The notes beneath the pieces were generated by a model. It saw nothing but the letters and a program-made list of their open reading frames with translations, was not told the DNA's origin and did not search any database. A stretch of DNA of 64,000 nt from NCBI RefSeq assembly GCF_000152265.2, contig NC_021592.1, positions 682,001 through 746,000 on the forward strand. The letters run 5' to 3'. Source of the stretch: Ferroplasma acidarmanus Fer1 (lineage in GTDB: Archaea; Thermoplasmatota; Thermoplasmata; Thermoplasmatales; Thermoplasmataceae). Each line of letters begins with the position of its first letter. Position 1 is the stretch's first letter. Below are positions 9,383 to 17,882 of the stretch, one piece after another. The position numbers and the translations under genes are program-made.

Positions 9383-10923
9383 TAAAATTCACCCAGGAGG
9401 TCCTTTGTTTTTTTCCGTATTTCTGAGGGGTCATTCTTCTTCCTTACCTCTTCCCGGGCTTCCCTGAGCAGTGCTATTACATCGATATCTGACCCTCCTG
9501 CCATGGTTTCCCTGTTCCTGATTTTGACAACAGCCGGCATTTTGACAATCTCCCCGACTATTATGGCTTCCCCGGTGTCAAGGGATGGTAGGTCTTCCAT
9601 CAGATAGCCCGTGATATTCTCACTGCTTTCCAGTATGGCATTCTGGTCCGAGGGGTTGGTAACACGTAGTATTATCTGTGAATTGCACTGGCTCAGCACA
9701 TCTGCATCTATTTTTCCCGGGCGCTGGGTAATGACTACAAGAAATATTCCGAATTTTCTGCCTTCCCCTGCAATCTTCTTTATCATTTTTGCTATGTTGC
9801 TATTGCTTCTTGGTGGAACAAAATTATGCGCCTCTTCAATGAAAACGAATACAGGATATTTGAATTCAGATGATAATTTAACATCGTAAATGGAAGAGAG
9901 CACCCTGTAAGAGAAGTAATTGGCCAGGAACTGGTCCATGCCGGATAAATCCATTACAGACATTTTTCCAGGGCCAAGGTAATCATTTATCCCGGTTGTA
10001 TAATCCTGGAATATATCCTTAATTTTTTTCAGGAATGTTAGCCTTCCCTTGATTTTCTTATAGTCTTCCGCCGGGAGTGATTCAGCGGTTTCAAGGAAAT
10101 CGTTCAGGTCCTTCTTTCCCTTCATTTTCTTGTATATGTCATCCACTATGGAAATAAGGTTTGTATAGCCCTCTTTTATATCCATTATTCCCTTTACATC
10201 GTCAGGTGTAAGGTCGCTGAACCTTATCGTGAAATTATTGATTATGCCCACATCGTTGTTTGTATACCGGCCTGTGCTCAGTGGCGTCCTGAATACACTG
10301 ATGCCCTCAGAGTAAAATTTCCCATCTACACCTTTTTTCATGAATACATAATCTGCATGTGGGTCAAGAACTATTATAGATGCACCTTTTTTAAGCAACT
10401 CTTCCATTATTACAGACGCTGTATGGCTTTTCCCGGCTCCGGTTTGTGCCAGTATGGCAAGATGCCTGCGCAATCCATTCACGTTAAGTGAAACATTCAC
10501 ATTGTTGTCCGGCAAGGATCCTATATTCAATGATTCTTCCGTGTTAAAGGAAAATACTTTCTGAAGTATTTCATCACTTGCCGGATATACGGGCATACCG
10601 GGCTTTATTATTTCCCTTGATTGGGCGAGATAACCATCCTTCAGTTTTCCAAGTATTGTGGATATGCATATATTGACAAAGTCATTCATCCCGGTCTTTG
10701 CATATTTATCAATGCTCTGGTAGTCCATGCCATCATTCATTAATTCACTTTTAGATTTTATTTCCTCAATCCTTCCTATTACTATCTCATTTTTAATTTT
10801 CAGGTAAACATATTCCCATTTTTTTATATTGCTATCATCCGATATGACAAATTGGAACCTTCCTGAAGTATTTTCACCTATTATGTAACCTATCTTAAGC
10901 TCTGATTCTTGCACGCCTTTCAC
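9382..10923 (-). CDS. herA: DNA translocase/helicase HerA
   Basis: Hexameric FtsK-like ATPase of 513 residues that works with NurA to resect DNA ends after Mre11-Rad50. An N-terminal HAS-barrel precedes the RecA core with Walker A AQTGAGKSHTA near residue 160 and Walker B VFIEEAHNFVPP, followed by the arginine-finger region ITQRPGKIDADVLSQCNSQIILR. The frame begins with GTG at 10923, inside the nurA gene (29-base overlap); internal alternatives are possible but the N-terminal SELKIGYIIGE strand argues for this start. Second gene of the operon. Confidence 0.96.
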   Translation of the reverse strand: MKGVQESELKIGYIIGENTSGRFQFVISDDSNIKKWEYVYLKIKNEIVIGRIEEIKSKSELMNDGMDYQSIDKYAKTGMNDFVNICISTILGKLKDGYLAQSREIIKPGMPVYPASDEILQKVFSFNTEESLNIGSLPDNNVNVSLNVNGLRRHLAILAQTGAGKSHTASVIMEELLKKGASIIVLDPHADYVFMKKGVDGKFYSEGISVFRTPLSTGRYTNNDVGIINNFTIRFSDLTPDDVKGIMDIKEGYTNLISIVDDIYKKMKGKKDLNDFLETAESLPAEDYKKIKGRLTFLKKIKDIFQDYTTGINDYLGPGKMSVMDLSGMDQFLANYFSYRVLSSIYDVKLSSEFKYPVFVFIEEAHNFVPPRSNSNIAKMIKKIAGEGRKFGIFLVVITQRPGKIDADVLSQCNSQIILRVTNPSDQNAILESSENITGYLMEDLPSLDTGEAIIVGEIVKMPAVVKIRNRETMAGGSDIDVIALLREAREEVRKKNDPSEIRKKTKDLLGEF

Positions 10924-11959
10924 CCCTTGTTTCGTAAAATGGTATTTCCAGTTTTCTTTCCAGTGCCCTCATATATATCTTCTCCATTTCCACGGACCTG
11001 AATTTGACCTTTTTATCCACATCAACCAGCCAGAGGTTGTAAACCTTGTATCCGGTATAACCGTAAAATAATGTATTTATTATCTTCTCGTCCAGGTTGT
11101 ATGGCTTCCGATCCAGATCCTCTTTGATAAAGCTCTTTGACAGCACCTGCACCTTCATTGGCAAATCTACAGGGTCTGGAAGGATATCAAAGGAGACGTA
11201 ATTTATATCTGTACCTTCTAGATTCTTCCTGTACATCACGGGAGTTGTATATCCACTTTCCTCTGCAAATGATTTTATCAGGTAATGGTCATTTCTGTAA
11301 ATTCCAGATTCCTTTTCTTTTATTTTCATAGTTTCTGGATCGTTGCGTGCAGTTTCCAGAAGGTACTTTTTAAAGCATTCAGTATAGCTGCTCTTTGCCA
11401 TAAATATGAGTGTTGTGCCTTTCTCGTAGGATTTTCTTATAAGTTCCTTCAATGTTTTCATGTATTCATACATAAAATTCTCATATTTTTCTATTGGAAG
11501 CGTTTCTATCCTGTGCGACAATCTCCCCTTTAAAGATCCATCAACAAAGAGATATTCGGGGGAATGTTCATCAAGAAACTTTAACATTGACTTATGTTCT
11601 GAATGCTCCATAAGAAGTATGGTAAAATTTCTCTGATCCACAGGGTCAACGGCAACGAGGTCAGCATGAAAATCCGATGTTACCTCATTGTTGTAAAGGG
11701 TAAATGCCCTGACAATCACAATATTTTTTCCATTGTAAAGCATCCTGAGAAATTCAGAACTGTCTGTTGCAGCAGCATCTATTTTTCCAGGGTCCGAAGG
11801 CTTAAATTTAATATAATTGGAATTAAAAAGGTCACGGTAAAATTTGTATATGCTTGACGTTTTGTCCAGTTTCAAATCCTTTTTCATTGAATCACTGTTC
11901 CTGTCAAGATAATTCATAAAATCTGAAAATGTATCCATATAAATAACAATATATTTCAT
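10895..11959 (-). CDS. nurA: 5'-3' nuclease NurA
   Basis: Nuclease partner of HerA, 354 residues, first gene of the resection operon. The family's catalytic segment appears as KIDAAATDSSEF around residues 60-71 with the metal-binding aspartate, followed by conserved blocks LFVDGSLKGRL and LIFMAKSS. The C-terminal end (RGERRARIRA) overlaps the start of herA by 29 bases, a common feature of this pair. An ATG at 11938 (MDTFSDFMNYL) is an alternative start. Archaeal NurA is poorly conserved, so the herA/mre11/rad50 context adds much of the confidence. Confidence 0.92.
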   Translation of the reverse strand: MKYIVIYMDTFSDFMNYLDRNSDSMKKDLKLDKTSSIYKFYRDLFNSNYIKFKPSDPGKIDAAATDSSEFLRMLYNGKNIVIVRAFTLYNNEVTSDFHADLVAVDPVDQRNFTILLMEHSEHKSMLKFLDEHSPEYLFVDGSLKGRLSHRIETLPIEKYENFMYEYMKTLKELIRKSYEKGTTLIFMAKSSYTECFKKYLLETARNDPETMKIKEKESGIYRNDHYLIKSFAEESGYTTPVMYRKNLEGTDINYVSFDILPDPVDLPMKVQVLSKSFIKEDLDRKPYNLDEKIINTLFYGYTGYKVYNLWLVDVDKKVKFRSVEMEKIYMRALERKLEIPFYETRGERRARIRA

Positions 11960-11984
11960 TCAAAAATAAATCTTTCCATATGTG

Positions 11985-12023
11985 TGCCTGTTTGCCAGAA
12001 CTGCAAAGTCCATAGGACAGGCA
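11985..12023. promoter_or_regulatory. Inverted repeat upstream of the resection operon
   Basis: TGCCTGT at 11985-11991 and ACAGGCA at 12017-12023 form a perfect 7-base inverted pair with a 25-base spacer, 26 bases before the nurA start. It lies at or just upstream of where the nurA promoter must be. It may be an operator or chance; nothing in the window names its binding protein. Confidence 0.25.
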
Positions 12024-12136
12024 AATATTTATCCTGAAATCTATTGTAAAAAATTATATAGGCGTAAAGTTTTAAAACCATATCTACATTATTGCTAGCT
12101 TATATGGATAAATAAGATGTTGATGGAGGTGCTGTT

Positions 12137-12188
12137 GTGTTTCAAAGTGTAAGGGTTGAAAATGAAAATATGGATAAGGTTATTGATC
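12137..12188 (+). pseudogene. Probable 5' stub of the disrupted M50 protease gene
   Basis: A strong Shine-Dalgarno (GGAGGTG, 12125-12131) sits just before a GTG at 12137 that opens a frame reading MFQSVRVENENMDKVIDL before running into insertion-sequence DNA and a stop at about 12223. The direction, strong ribosome site and position just before the element fit the beginning of the protease gene whose C-terminal half resumes at about 13453. The identity of this short N-terminus is inferred, since the first residues of such proteases are poorly conserved. Confidence 0.4.
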
Positions 12189-12214
12189 TGTTCCCCCAAA
12201 ATTTGGACAGTTTT

Positions 12215-13153
12215 TTAGTGTAATATTGAGACACTTTCATTCCTCCTGCTTATATTAATTTTCCTGCTTTTCAATCTTCTCTCCTCCCTTTTCATTCTAT
12301 CTTCCAGAAACTTATTCCTGAATTCTTCACTGATGTTCCATTGTTTTTCAAATTCTACAGGTGTTAAATAGCCTATAGAAGAATGTGGCCTGTAATTGTT
12401 GTAATCATTGAAGGCGTATTCCATTAATTCCTTAGCGTCTTCATAGCTTTCAAGGTCATTCTGCCATATATAATCAGTTTTCAATGAATTATGGAATGAC
12501 TCTATATCCCCATTATCCTCAGGTGTTTGCTTTTTAATGTATTCATGTTTAATATTCAGTAACCTTACAGTATCTTTAAAGCTTTTAGCTATATACTGTG
12601 TTCCATTGTCTGTCCTCAGTACAAGATTACTAAGATTAGAATTACTGTACCTTATTGCATATGCCTCTTCTATTGGCTTTACACAATCTTTGGCTGTGCA
12701 TGTCCTTGAGAAATTGTATGAGATCCATCTTTTGGAAAAGCAATCCTTTACAGCCATTAAATAGTACATCCCATTATGTGTGCTGACATAGTGTATGTCT
12801 GTTTCCCATAGCTGGTTTATGTCTGAGGGCTTTGTTAAATTCCTTTTGTTTGTCCTGTTCTTATGCTTTGCATATGGTAATTGTAAATTCCTTGATTTTA
12901 TTATTCTCCTTACCGTTTTTATGTTTATTTTAACCCCTTCATTCCTTAATACAGCCCATATTCTCCTGTGCCCGTATGTAACCCTTTTTCCTGATATCTC
13001 CAGTACCCTATTTATTGTATTTTCAGGTATCCTTGATTTCTTATGCTTTACTGTAATTTTCCTGTTATAGTAGATGTATGATCTCTGTATTCCGGTTATT
13101 TTAGAGAACCTTGATACTGATAGTTTATTTCTAAGGTTATTTACTGCTTCCAT
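12215..13153 (-). CDS. IS3-family transposase OrfB (DDE integrase domain)
   Basis: A 312-residue rve-type integrase. After an N-terminal HTH_21-like region (KITVKHKKSRIPENTINRVLEISGKRVTYGHRRIW) come the DDE residues: Asp in LWETDIHYV, Asp in LRTDNGTQY and Glu in NGDIESFHNSLK, followed by NDYNNYRPHSSIGYLTPVEFE typical of IS3. Its ATG shares a base with the orfA stop (TAATG). It is most likely made mainly as the C-terminal part of an OrfAB fusion by frameshifting upstream. The frame is intact. Confidence 0.95.
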   Translation of the reverse strand: MEAVNNLRNKLSVSRFSKITGIQRSYIYYNRKITVKHKKSRIPENTINRVLEISGKRVTYGHRRIWAVLRNEGVKINIKTVRRIIKSRNLQLPYAKHKNRTNKRNLTKPSDINQLWETDIHYVSTHNGMYYLMAVKDCFSKRWISYNFSRTCTAKDCVKPIEEAYAIRYSNSNLSNLVLRTDNGTQYIAKSFKDTVRLLNIKHEYIKKQTPEDNGDIESFHNSLKTDYIWQNDLESYEDAKELMEYAFNDYNNYRPHSSIGYLTPVEFEKQWNISEEFRNKFLEDRMKREERRLKSRKINISRRNESVSILH

Positions 13154-13428
13154 TATCTCTTCCCTCTGTAATTTTTTTTTAATTCATCTATAACCAGAGC
13201 CTGGTCACCTACCAGTCTTTTTAATTTTTCATTCTCTTTCTGGTATTCATTTTCTCCAGATCTACCTGATTCATAGAATCCCTTTTTTCCTGATTCTATA
13301 AATTTATCCCTCCATTTATAGAAGCTGGCTACAGATACTCCATGCCTCCTGCATAGCTCTGCTATATTATTTGATGTAAATGATTCCATTACTATTGCTA
13401 CCTTTTCATCTGGTGTAAATTTCTCCAT
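13153..13428 (-). CDS. IS3-family transposase OrfA (HTH)
   Basis: A 91-residue DNA-binding protein. Helix-turn-helix: SNNIAELCRRHGVSVASFYKWRDKF (residues ~19-43), then a leucine-zipper-like C-terminus (NEKLKRLVGDQALVIDELKK). A good Shine-Dalgarno (GAGGTGAT) lies just before the ATG at 13428. Near the end, nine adenines at 13172-13180 provide a slippery site; shifting -1 there leads into the orfB frame with no stop. Confidence 0.93.
   Translation of the reverse strand: MEKFTPDEKVAIVMESFTSNNIAELCRRHGVSVASFYKWRDKFIESGKKGFYESGRSGENEYQKENEKLKRLVGDQALVIDELKKNYRGKR
13172..13180 (-). promoter_or_regulatory. A9 programmed -1 frameshift site of the IS3 element
   Basis: On the minus strand orfA reads GAA TTA AAA AAA AAT TAC AGA to its TAA. 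Slipping back one base on the nine A's gives AAA TTA CAG AGG GAA GAG ATA ATG, which enters the orfB frame without a stop. This is the standard arrangement for producing OrfAB in the IS3 family. The reading is direct; frameshifting itself is inferred. Confidence 0.8.
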
Positions 13429-13452
13429 TATATCACCTCATTATATTCCAAT

Positions 13453-14076
13453 TTATATAAGGTTAATGCATCACTGCCATTTTTTATCCCATTTCCATAT
13501 TTGATAGGAACATTCGGGGCATTTGTTTCACTCAGGGACCCTGTCCCCACAAGAAAGGCAATGGCAGAAATAGGTGCAGCGGGCCCTATAGCTGGTTTCC
13601 TGGCGGCTGTCCCCCTCCTATTTCTTGCCCAGTATCTGGAGGGCATTTTCAAGCCAATAGGCAATTACATACCGTTCATTTTAAATTACCCTGAAATTTA
13701 CCATATATTTGGAATAGTTGAACCTTCCAATGTCCCCATATTCCCCATGGTTTTTGCTGTGTGGGTAGGCATGTTTGCAACCGCAATGAACCTTATACCG
13801 GCGGGGCAGCTGGATGGAGGGCATATTGCCAGGGGCATACTTGGCCCGAGGTCATATATATTAGGATATATCTTCATAGGGTTCCTGTTTTATCTAACGA
13901 TAACATATCATTATATAGGCTGGCTTTTCCTTGCCCTATTCGTTATCTTTATGGGGATGGCCCATCCGCCAGCCCTGAATGATTACGAGAAAATATCCAG
14001 AGTTGATATCGGGATAGCAGTCTTCTGCCTGGTAATGTTTGCGCTTACCTTTACTGCGCTGCCGATAAAACCCTAA
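13453..14076 (+). pseudogene. C-terminal half of an M50 site-2 protease, N-terminal part lost
   Basis: The frame reads through KVNASLPFFIPFPYLIGTFGAFVSLRDPVPTRK in pieces that match the region just after the HExxH active site of S2P-type intramembrane proteases, then AEIGAAGPIAGFLAA, and the third zinc-ligand motif NLIPAGQLDGGHIARG. About five membrane spans remain. The HExxH helix and everything before it are missing: the frame runs upstream directly into insertion-sequence DNA. A TTG at 13501 could start translation but the product could not bind catalytic zinc. I judge the gene inactivated by IS insertion plus deletion. Confidence 0.8.
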
Positions 14077-14109
14077 AAAATTAATAACTAAAAACAGATA
14101 CAGACTAAG

Positions 14110-14182
14110 GGGCTTGTGGTCCAGTGGTTATGACGCTTCCCTCACACGGAAGAAATCGCCGGTTCAAATCCGGCCAGGCCCA
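14110..14182 (+). tRNA. tRNA-Val (CAC)
   Basis: Cloverleaf is complete: acceptor GGGCTTG pairs with CAGGCCC (two G-U or A-U closing pairs near the middle), anticodon stem CTTCC/GGAAG encloses CTCACAC with anticodon CAC, and the T arm CCGG(TTCAAAT)CCGG is intact. Discriminator A at 14182; CCA is not encoded. It lies 33 bases after the broken protease gene. No intron. Confidence 0.96.
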
Positions 14183-14217
14183 TTAATAGTTAGTATGATT
14201 ATATAATAAAAAAGTGG

Positions 14218-14248
14218 ATGGTTTTATGGCTAGCTTAAATAAAACCAT
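14218..14248 (+). repeat. 10-bp perfect hairpin downstream of tRNA-Val
   Basis: ATGGTTTTAT (14218-14227) and ATAAAACCAT (14239-14248) are perfect reverse complements with an 11-base loop containing GCTAGC. It lies 36 bases after the tRNA-Val 3' end and ~230 bases before the next gene. No T-run follows on the + strand, so it is not a classic terminator. The rest of 14249-14440 is AT-rich without a recognisable gene. Confidence 0.5.
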
Positions 14249-14475
14249 TATTAAGATATATGAATAGTAATAAATTAAAATCATTATATCAATATCTAAA
14301 GTTTCAATAACTCTGTGAAATGGTTATTTTATAATCTTGAATTCTAAAAATCTAATAATTTATTTATATTATTTATAAATTTCAAATAAAATTTACAGGA
14401 AAGAAAACGCATAAATATGGTTAAAATACATATCCTTGTACATAAATTTATATACGCAGCAAATGTATTGCCTAT

Positions 14476-15327
14476 ATGATAACTGTAAATAGGAAAAGTT
14501 TATTGATTGTAGCCACGGTAATAACGGCAGCTCTTATGATAAGCATGCCATTATCTGCAGCAGCAAGCCCGGGAAACACACATGCATATTTAGACAGTGG
14601 ATCATCAATGAATTACATTTGCAGTACATCAGGATACACTTATTCCCAGGATTACTCACACTCAAACGGCATAGGAAAAACCACCATAAGCAATACTACT
14701 GTGAGTCCTGCCACATATTATTATAATGTATCTGTAAGCAGTTCAAACAACACAGTAGCAAATATAACTGTTCCAACAAGCAGTGGAATATCGTCATATA
14801 CCAATGTCCCCATAAGTGATGCAAAATATATGGTGCCCATATATGTCAGTAATTCTTCTAAAAGTTTGACAGTCTTAATTCCAATGAGTGGGGGAAATTT
14901 TAAAGGATTATATGGAAACTACAACTATACAGTTAACTATTCAAAAGCTATTCAATTTTCATACTACAAAACCGCATTTGGAACAGTAAAGGCCACGGAA
15001 TATGTTATATCTGAGCATGAAATAACGAGCAACTCAACACCATCAACTGCAGCTTCATATTGTAATGTAACAGGCGCAATATATATCAGCTCCGCCACAA
15101 ATGTCATATTAAGTTTAAATGCAAATGTTCACGAAAAATCCGTAAGAAGTGGAACAACACCCTCAAATGAAACGTATACTTCAACTGGCTATACGTACAC
15201 TCTTGACCTTTCGAGTACAAACGTTGTACCGGTTCATACAGAACTCACCGGAGCTTATATTGGCATAGGGGTGGCTATAGTGCTTCTCGGAATAACTGTT
15301 TATTACTTCTATGGCAGGAAGCATTAA
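14476..15327 (+). CDS. Secreted, membrane-anchored Ser/Thr/Asn-rich surface protein
   Basis: I do not recognise a family. Seen: an N-terminal signal (RKSLLIVATVITAALMISMPLSAAA, roughly residues 5-29), ~220 residues rich in Ser, Thr, Asn and Tyr with many N-glycosylation sequons (NTT, NVS, NIT, NYT, NSS), and a C-terminal membrane helix near residues 258-279 followed by a short basic tail YGRKH. The topology is that of an archaeal cell-surface protein held by its C-terminus with the body outside. A TTTATATA box at about 14447 lies ~26 bases before the ATG, so the mRNA is probably leaderless. No catalytic motif is visible. Confidence 0.8.
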   Translation: MITVNRKSLLIVATVITAALMISMPLSAAASPGNTHAYLDSGSSMNYICSTSGYTYSQDYSHSNGIGKTTISNTTVSPATYYYNVSVSSSNNTVANITVPTSSGISSYTNVPISDAKYMVPIYVSNSSKSLTVLIPMSGGNFKGLYGNYNYTVNYSKAIQFSYYKTAFGTVKATEYVISEHEITSNSTPSTAASYCNVTGAIYISSATNVILSLNANVHEKSVRSGTTPSNETYTSTGYTYTLDLSSTNVVPVHTELTGAYIGIGVAIVLLGITVYYFYGRKH

Positions 15328-15390
15328 ACGCCCGAACATCTACATAAAAGATTGAGGGAGAAATGCCAGGAAATAAAATTTTTTTCTTTT

Positions 15391-16779
15391 TTAATCCGGT
15401 ATTATCTTTTGATTATTTTTAAACATAATCAGGATACCTGGAATTATCAATATTATAACGAGTATTATAAATAAAGTATTTGTAACGATTCCAAACATGA
15501 TCATAACAAAAAATCCGGTAAATGAAAAGATGGAAATCCCAAGATAGATGTGTTTCATATTGACATTTTTCCTGTGTGAATAAAGATATATGCCTGTCAG
15601 AGAATCTATTCCGAATTCCATCATCAGAAATATTCCAGATATTGACAGCAACTGTGCAAAGAAGCTTTCTATTGATGGCACAAAAAGCATGACTGCATTT
15701 ATTGATTCAGCCGCTATCATAATTATAATAAGGTTAGCATATGGGCTTTTCCTTGTTTTATTAATATATCCGAATTGCTTTGGAAGGAGATGCTCGCGGG
15801 ACATAGCGTACCATGCCCTGCTGAGTATATAGGTTGTCAACCACAGCGAACTTGCAGTAGATGCTATAACTGCAATATCCATAACAAATGAATATTGTGG
15901 AATTATGTAATGGGACCAGGTGGCGAGAGGGTCCAGACTAGCTGATAGAAGGCTCATAGGTGTCTCAATATCCATTAATGTCATTGTAACAAGATAAATG
16001 GCAAATACTGCAATAAGCCCTATAATTCCTGTAGTTCCTGGCCATTTTTCCCTATTAAATGACTCCTCGGATGCATATGAATCAATTTCCCATCCATCCA
16101 TGATTGTGGCTATTATGGGGAAAGCCAACATAAATTTATATGGATTCTTCAATAGAGCGCCAAAACCTATGAACCAGCCTGGCGAAACCGTATTTACAGT
16201 ATGCCCCGGCAAAAAATATATTGCTATTATAATGAAAACGGCAATTATGGATAACTCCAGTACCAGAAAGATTTCTGTGAGCCTTGCAGTTGGCCTTGCA
16301 CCCATTATAGATGCTACAAGTGTAATTAAAATCCATGCACTGCCGAGCAAGAATATGGTTACTGTACTGCTATATATGGAATAACTTATTATTCCAGTAT
16401 TGTAAAGCAACACTGCTGTATATTCGCCTGCAGGTATTACTATTGGTGGAATTGAAAAAAAATATGCAAGGGTAATTATCCATGCCTGCAAAGAACCGTA
16501 CCTCTTTGATACGATCTTATTTCCCCAGTGATATGATGCACCTGCGCTGGGGTATAATCTGTTAAATTTTCTAAACAATATAGCTGCGCCAAGCCATATG
16601 GGAAATGTGATGATAATTGCCATAATTGAATAAAACCCAAGGTACATTGCAATGACACCGTATGATGCTGCTATGCTGAATGCAGGTGCTACGCTTGATG
16701 TTGAAAGTGCTGAAAGGTCAATAAATTTATGTACATTAGATTTTAAGTCACCAGAACTCCTGTTTATTTTAAATATCAT
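15391..16779 (-). CDS. APC-superfamily amino acid permease
   Basis: A 462-residue membrane transporter with ~12 predicted helices. The N-terminal FIDLSALSTSSVAPAFSIAASYGVIAMYLG helix and the AGASYHWGNKIVSKRYGS segment are the usual APC TM1 and TM2/loop landmarks; TM6 has the EIDSYASEE unwinding region. Family members move amino acids or related compounds into the cell by cation symport; the substrate cannot be named. I start at ATG 16779; a TTG nine bases upstream is also in frame. It is a lone gene, convergent with the surface protein. Confidence 0.85.
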   Translation of the reverse strand: MIFKINRSSGDLKSNVHKFIDLSALSTSSVAPAFSIAASYGVIAMYLGFYSIMAIIITFPIWLGAAILFRKFNRLYPSAGASYHWGNKIVSKRYGSLQAWIITLAYFFSIPPIVIPAGEYTAVLLYNTGIISYSIYSSTVTIFLLGSAWILITLVASIMGARPTARLTEIFLVLELSIIAVFIIIAIYFLPGHTVNTVSPGWFIGFGALLKNPYKFMLAFPIIATIMDGWEIDSYASEESFNREKWPGTTGIIGLIAVFAIYLVTMTLMDIETPMSLLSASLDPLATWSHYIIPQYSFVMDIAVIASTASSLWLTTYILSRAWYAMSREHLLPKQFGYINKTRKSPYANLIIIMIAAESINAVMLFVPSIESFFAQLLSISGIFLMMEFGIDSLTGIYLYSHRKNVNMKHIYLGISIFSFTGFFVMIMFGIVTNTLFIILVIILIIPGILIMFKNNQKIIPD

Positions 16780-16966
16780 CTTTATCAATTAAGTATACTT
16801 TATTAAAGTAAAGTTTATTTGAATATTTAAATTTTCCTTCAGGCATATTTCTTAGGATATAGTTAACCGCAAAGAGATTATTATTGGTTCAAAAATATAT
16901 AAGAAACGGGCGTTGCATTTTATGTTACAAAAATGAGGGGCGTGTTCTATGGGAAAATAGATAATT

Positions 16967-16991
16967 TAATGTTTTCCATGTTATAACATTA
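16967..16991. repeat. Nested inverted repeats in the intergenic region
   Basis: The stretch 16780-17322 has no convincing gene. Within it TAATGTT (16967-16973) pairs with AACATTA (16985-16991), and the perfect 12-base palindrome ATGTTATAACAT occupies 16978-16989, so two alternative foldings compete. A near-inverted ATGGGAAAA/GTTTTCCAT pair also brackets it. A TATA-like AATATATAAG lies at about 16892. This could be a small transcribed element or simply AT-rich structure. Confidence 0.35.
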
Positions 16992-17194
16992 AAATTTTAC
17001 TATACTGCCTACCGATGGCTCACCCCTAAACGGTTATTTTGAAATCTTATATTTTTACAATTTTTAAACAAGACCCCTGAATACGTCCTGAACTCTGGGC
17101 TTTTGAGCAGGCATTTAAGTTATTATACAGTATTTACCAAAATCTTTATATGCTTATATGTGTCACTATATATAGAATATGAAAAAGAGGTAAA

Positions 17195-17220
17195 ATAGGT
17201 AGTGGGATATAACTACCTAT
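17195..17220 (+). repeat. 9-bp perfect hairpin in the leader of the small membrane gene
   Basis: ATAGGTAGT (17195-17203) and ACTACCTAT (17212-17220) pair perfectly around GGGATATA, followed at once by AGGAG. A TATA box (CTTTATATGC, ~17142) upstream implies a ~150-base leader for the gene at 17323 that would contain a four-residue uORF (ATG at 17178, MKKR), this hairpin and the AGGAG. A regulatory role is inference. Confidence 0.4.
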
Positions 17221-17322
17221 AGGAGAGTGGCATTGTTTGGGATCCGGAACACGTAAAAAGCCAAATATCTGCTGCTATGGATAACTCTTATAGGGTGTAT
17301 AATTTCGGGGTAGTGCATTTAA

Positions 17323-17736
17323 ATGGTAAATTTATATGGTTTAATAACGGGATTTATATATTTAATAATATTTTATATAATTTCATGGGGGATGCTGGTT
17401 TATATTCTTTTTTTAGTATACAGGAAATACCTTCCAGAATCATCAACTAAAAAATCAATTTTATTTTCAACCGTAATTACACTTTCTATACTAATCTTAT
17501 TATATTATCCATTATATGATATATATTTATTAACAACTAAAGATATGTTTCCATTGGGTATAACCGGTTTGATCATTGTTTATTTGAATATTTCTGTTAT
17601 AATTGGATTTGCATCACTATCAATCATATATATTACACTGGACAATTATAAAGCAGCACTTAAAATTGGGGGCTTAACTTCTGTTGTGCTATTTTTATAC
17701 ATGAATCTAAGTGCATTTATATTCCTTGTGCCATGA
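17323..17736 (+). CDS. Small four-helix membrane protein, unknown
   Basis: A 137-residue protein made almost entirely of four predicted membrane helices (around residues 7-32, 45-65, 75-103 and 114-135) joined by short loops with a few basic residues (YRKYLPESSTKK). No family is recognised. Codon use is strongly A/T-biased compared with the neighbouring core genes, and the surroundings are gene-poor and hairpin-rich, which suggests a lineage-specific or acquired gene. The ATG follows an in-frame TAA directly. It could be a transporter subunit or toxin-like protein, but nothing in the sequence decides this. Confidence 0.55.
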   Translation: MVNLYGLITGFIYLIIFYIISWGMLVYILFLVYRKYLPESSTKKSILFSTVITLSILILLYYPLYDIYLLTTKDMFPLGITGLIIVYLNISVIIGFASLSIIYITLDNYKAALKIGGLTSVVLFLYMNLSAFIFLVP

Positions 17737-17882
17737 TTTCCTTTTTATAGTATGTTGCAGTTCAGATTCGGCTGTTAATTAGTACTGACCAGAAAATGGT
17801 ATAATTAAAATTAGAGGAATAGCGGGAAAGGTTAATATTAAATTCACTGTTTAAAGGTGAAACAAACAAAGGAAAAACATTG

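Larger units (their letters stand above)
12189..13452 (-). mobile_element. IS3-family insertion sequence, apparently lacking one end
   Basis: The element carries orfA and orfB on the minus strand. Its orfB-side end is likely at 12189, where TGTTCCCCCAAAATTTGG begins with the TG dinucleotide usual for IS3 ends. On the orfA side only ~25 bases separate the orfA start from sequence that already reads as M50 protease, and no inverted copy of the left end is visible there. The right terminus therefore seems to have been deleted together with part of the host gene. The right boundary is approximate. A 9-base word ATAAGGTTA occurs at 12174-12182 and 13457-13465, but the first copy is not adjacent to the presumed end. 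Confidence 0.75.

Noticed and set aside
12174-13465. ATAAGGTTA at both sides of the IS3 element as its target duplication
   Set aside because: The left copy is six bases inside host sequence from the likely element end and IS3 duplications are usually 3-5 bases, so it is probably coincidence.
13428-13664. 78-codon minus-strand frame beside the IS3 element
   Set aside because: It lies opposite the M50 protease remnant, which has recognisable motifs; the antisense product has none.
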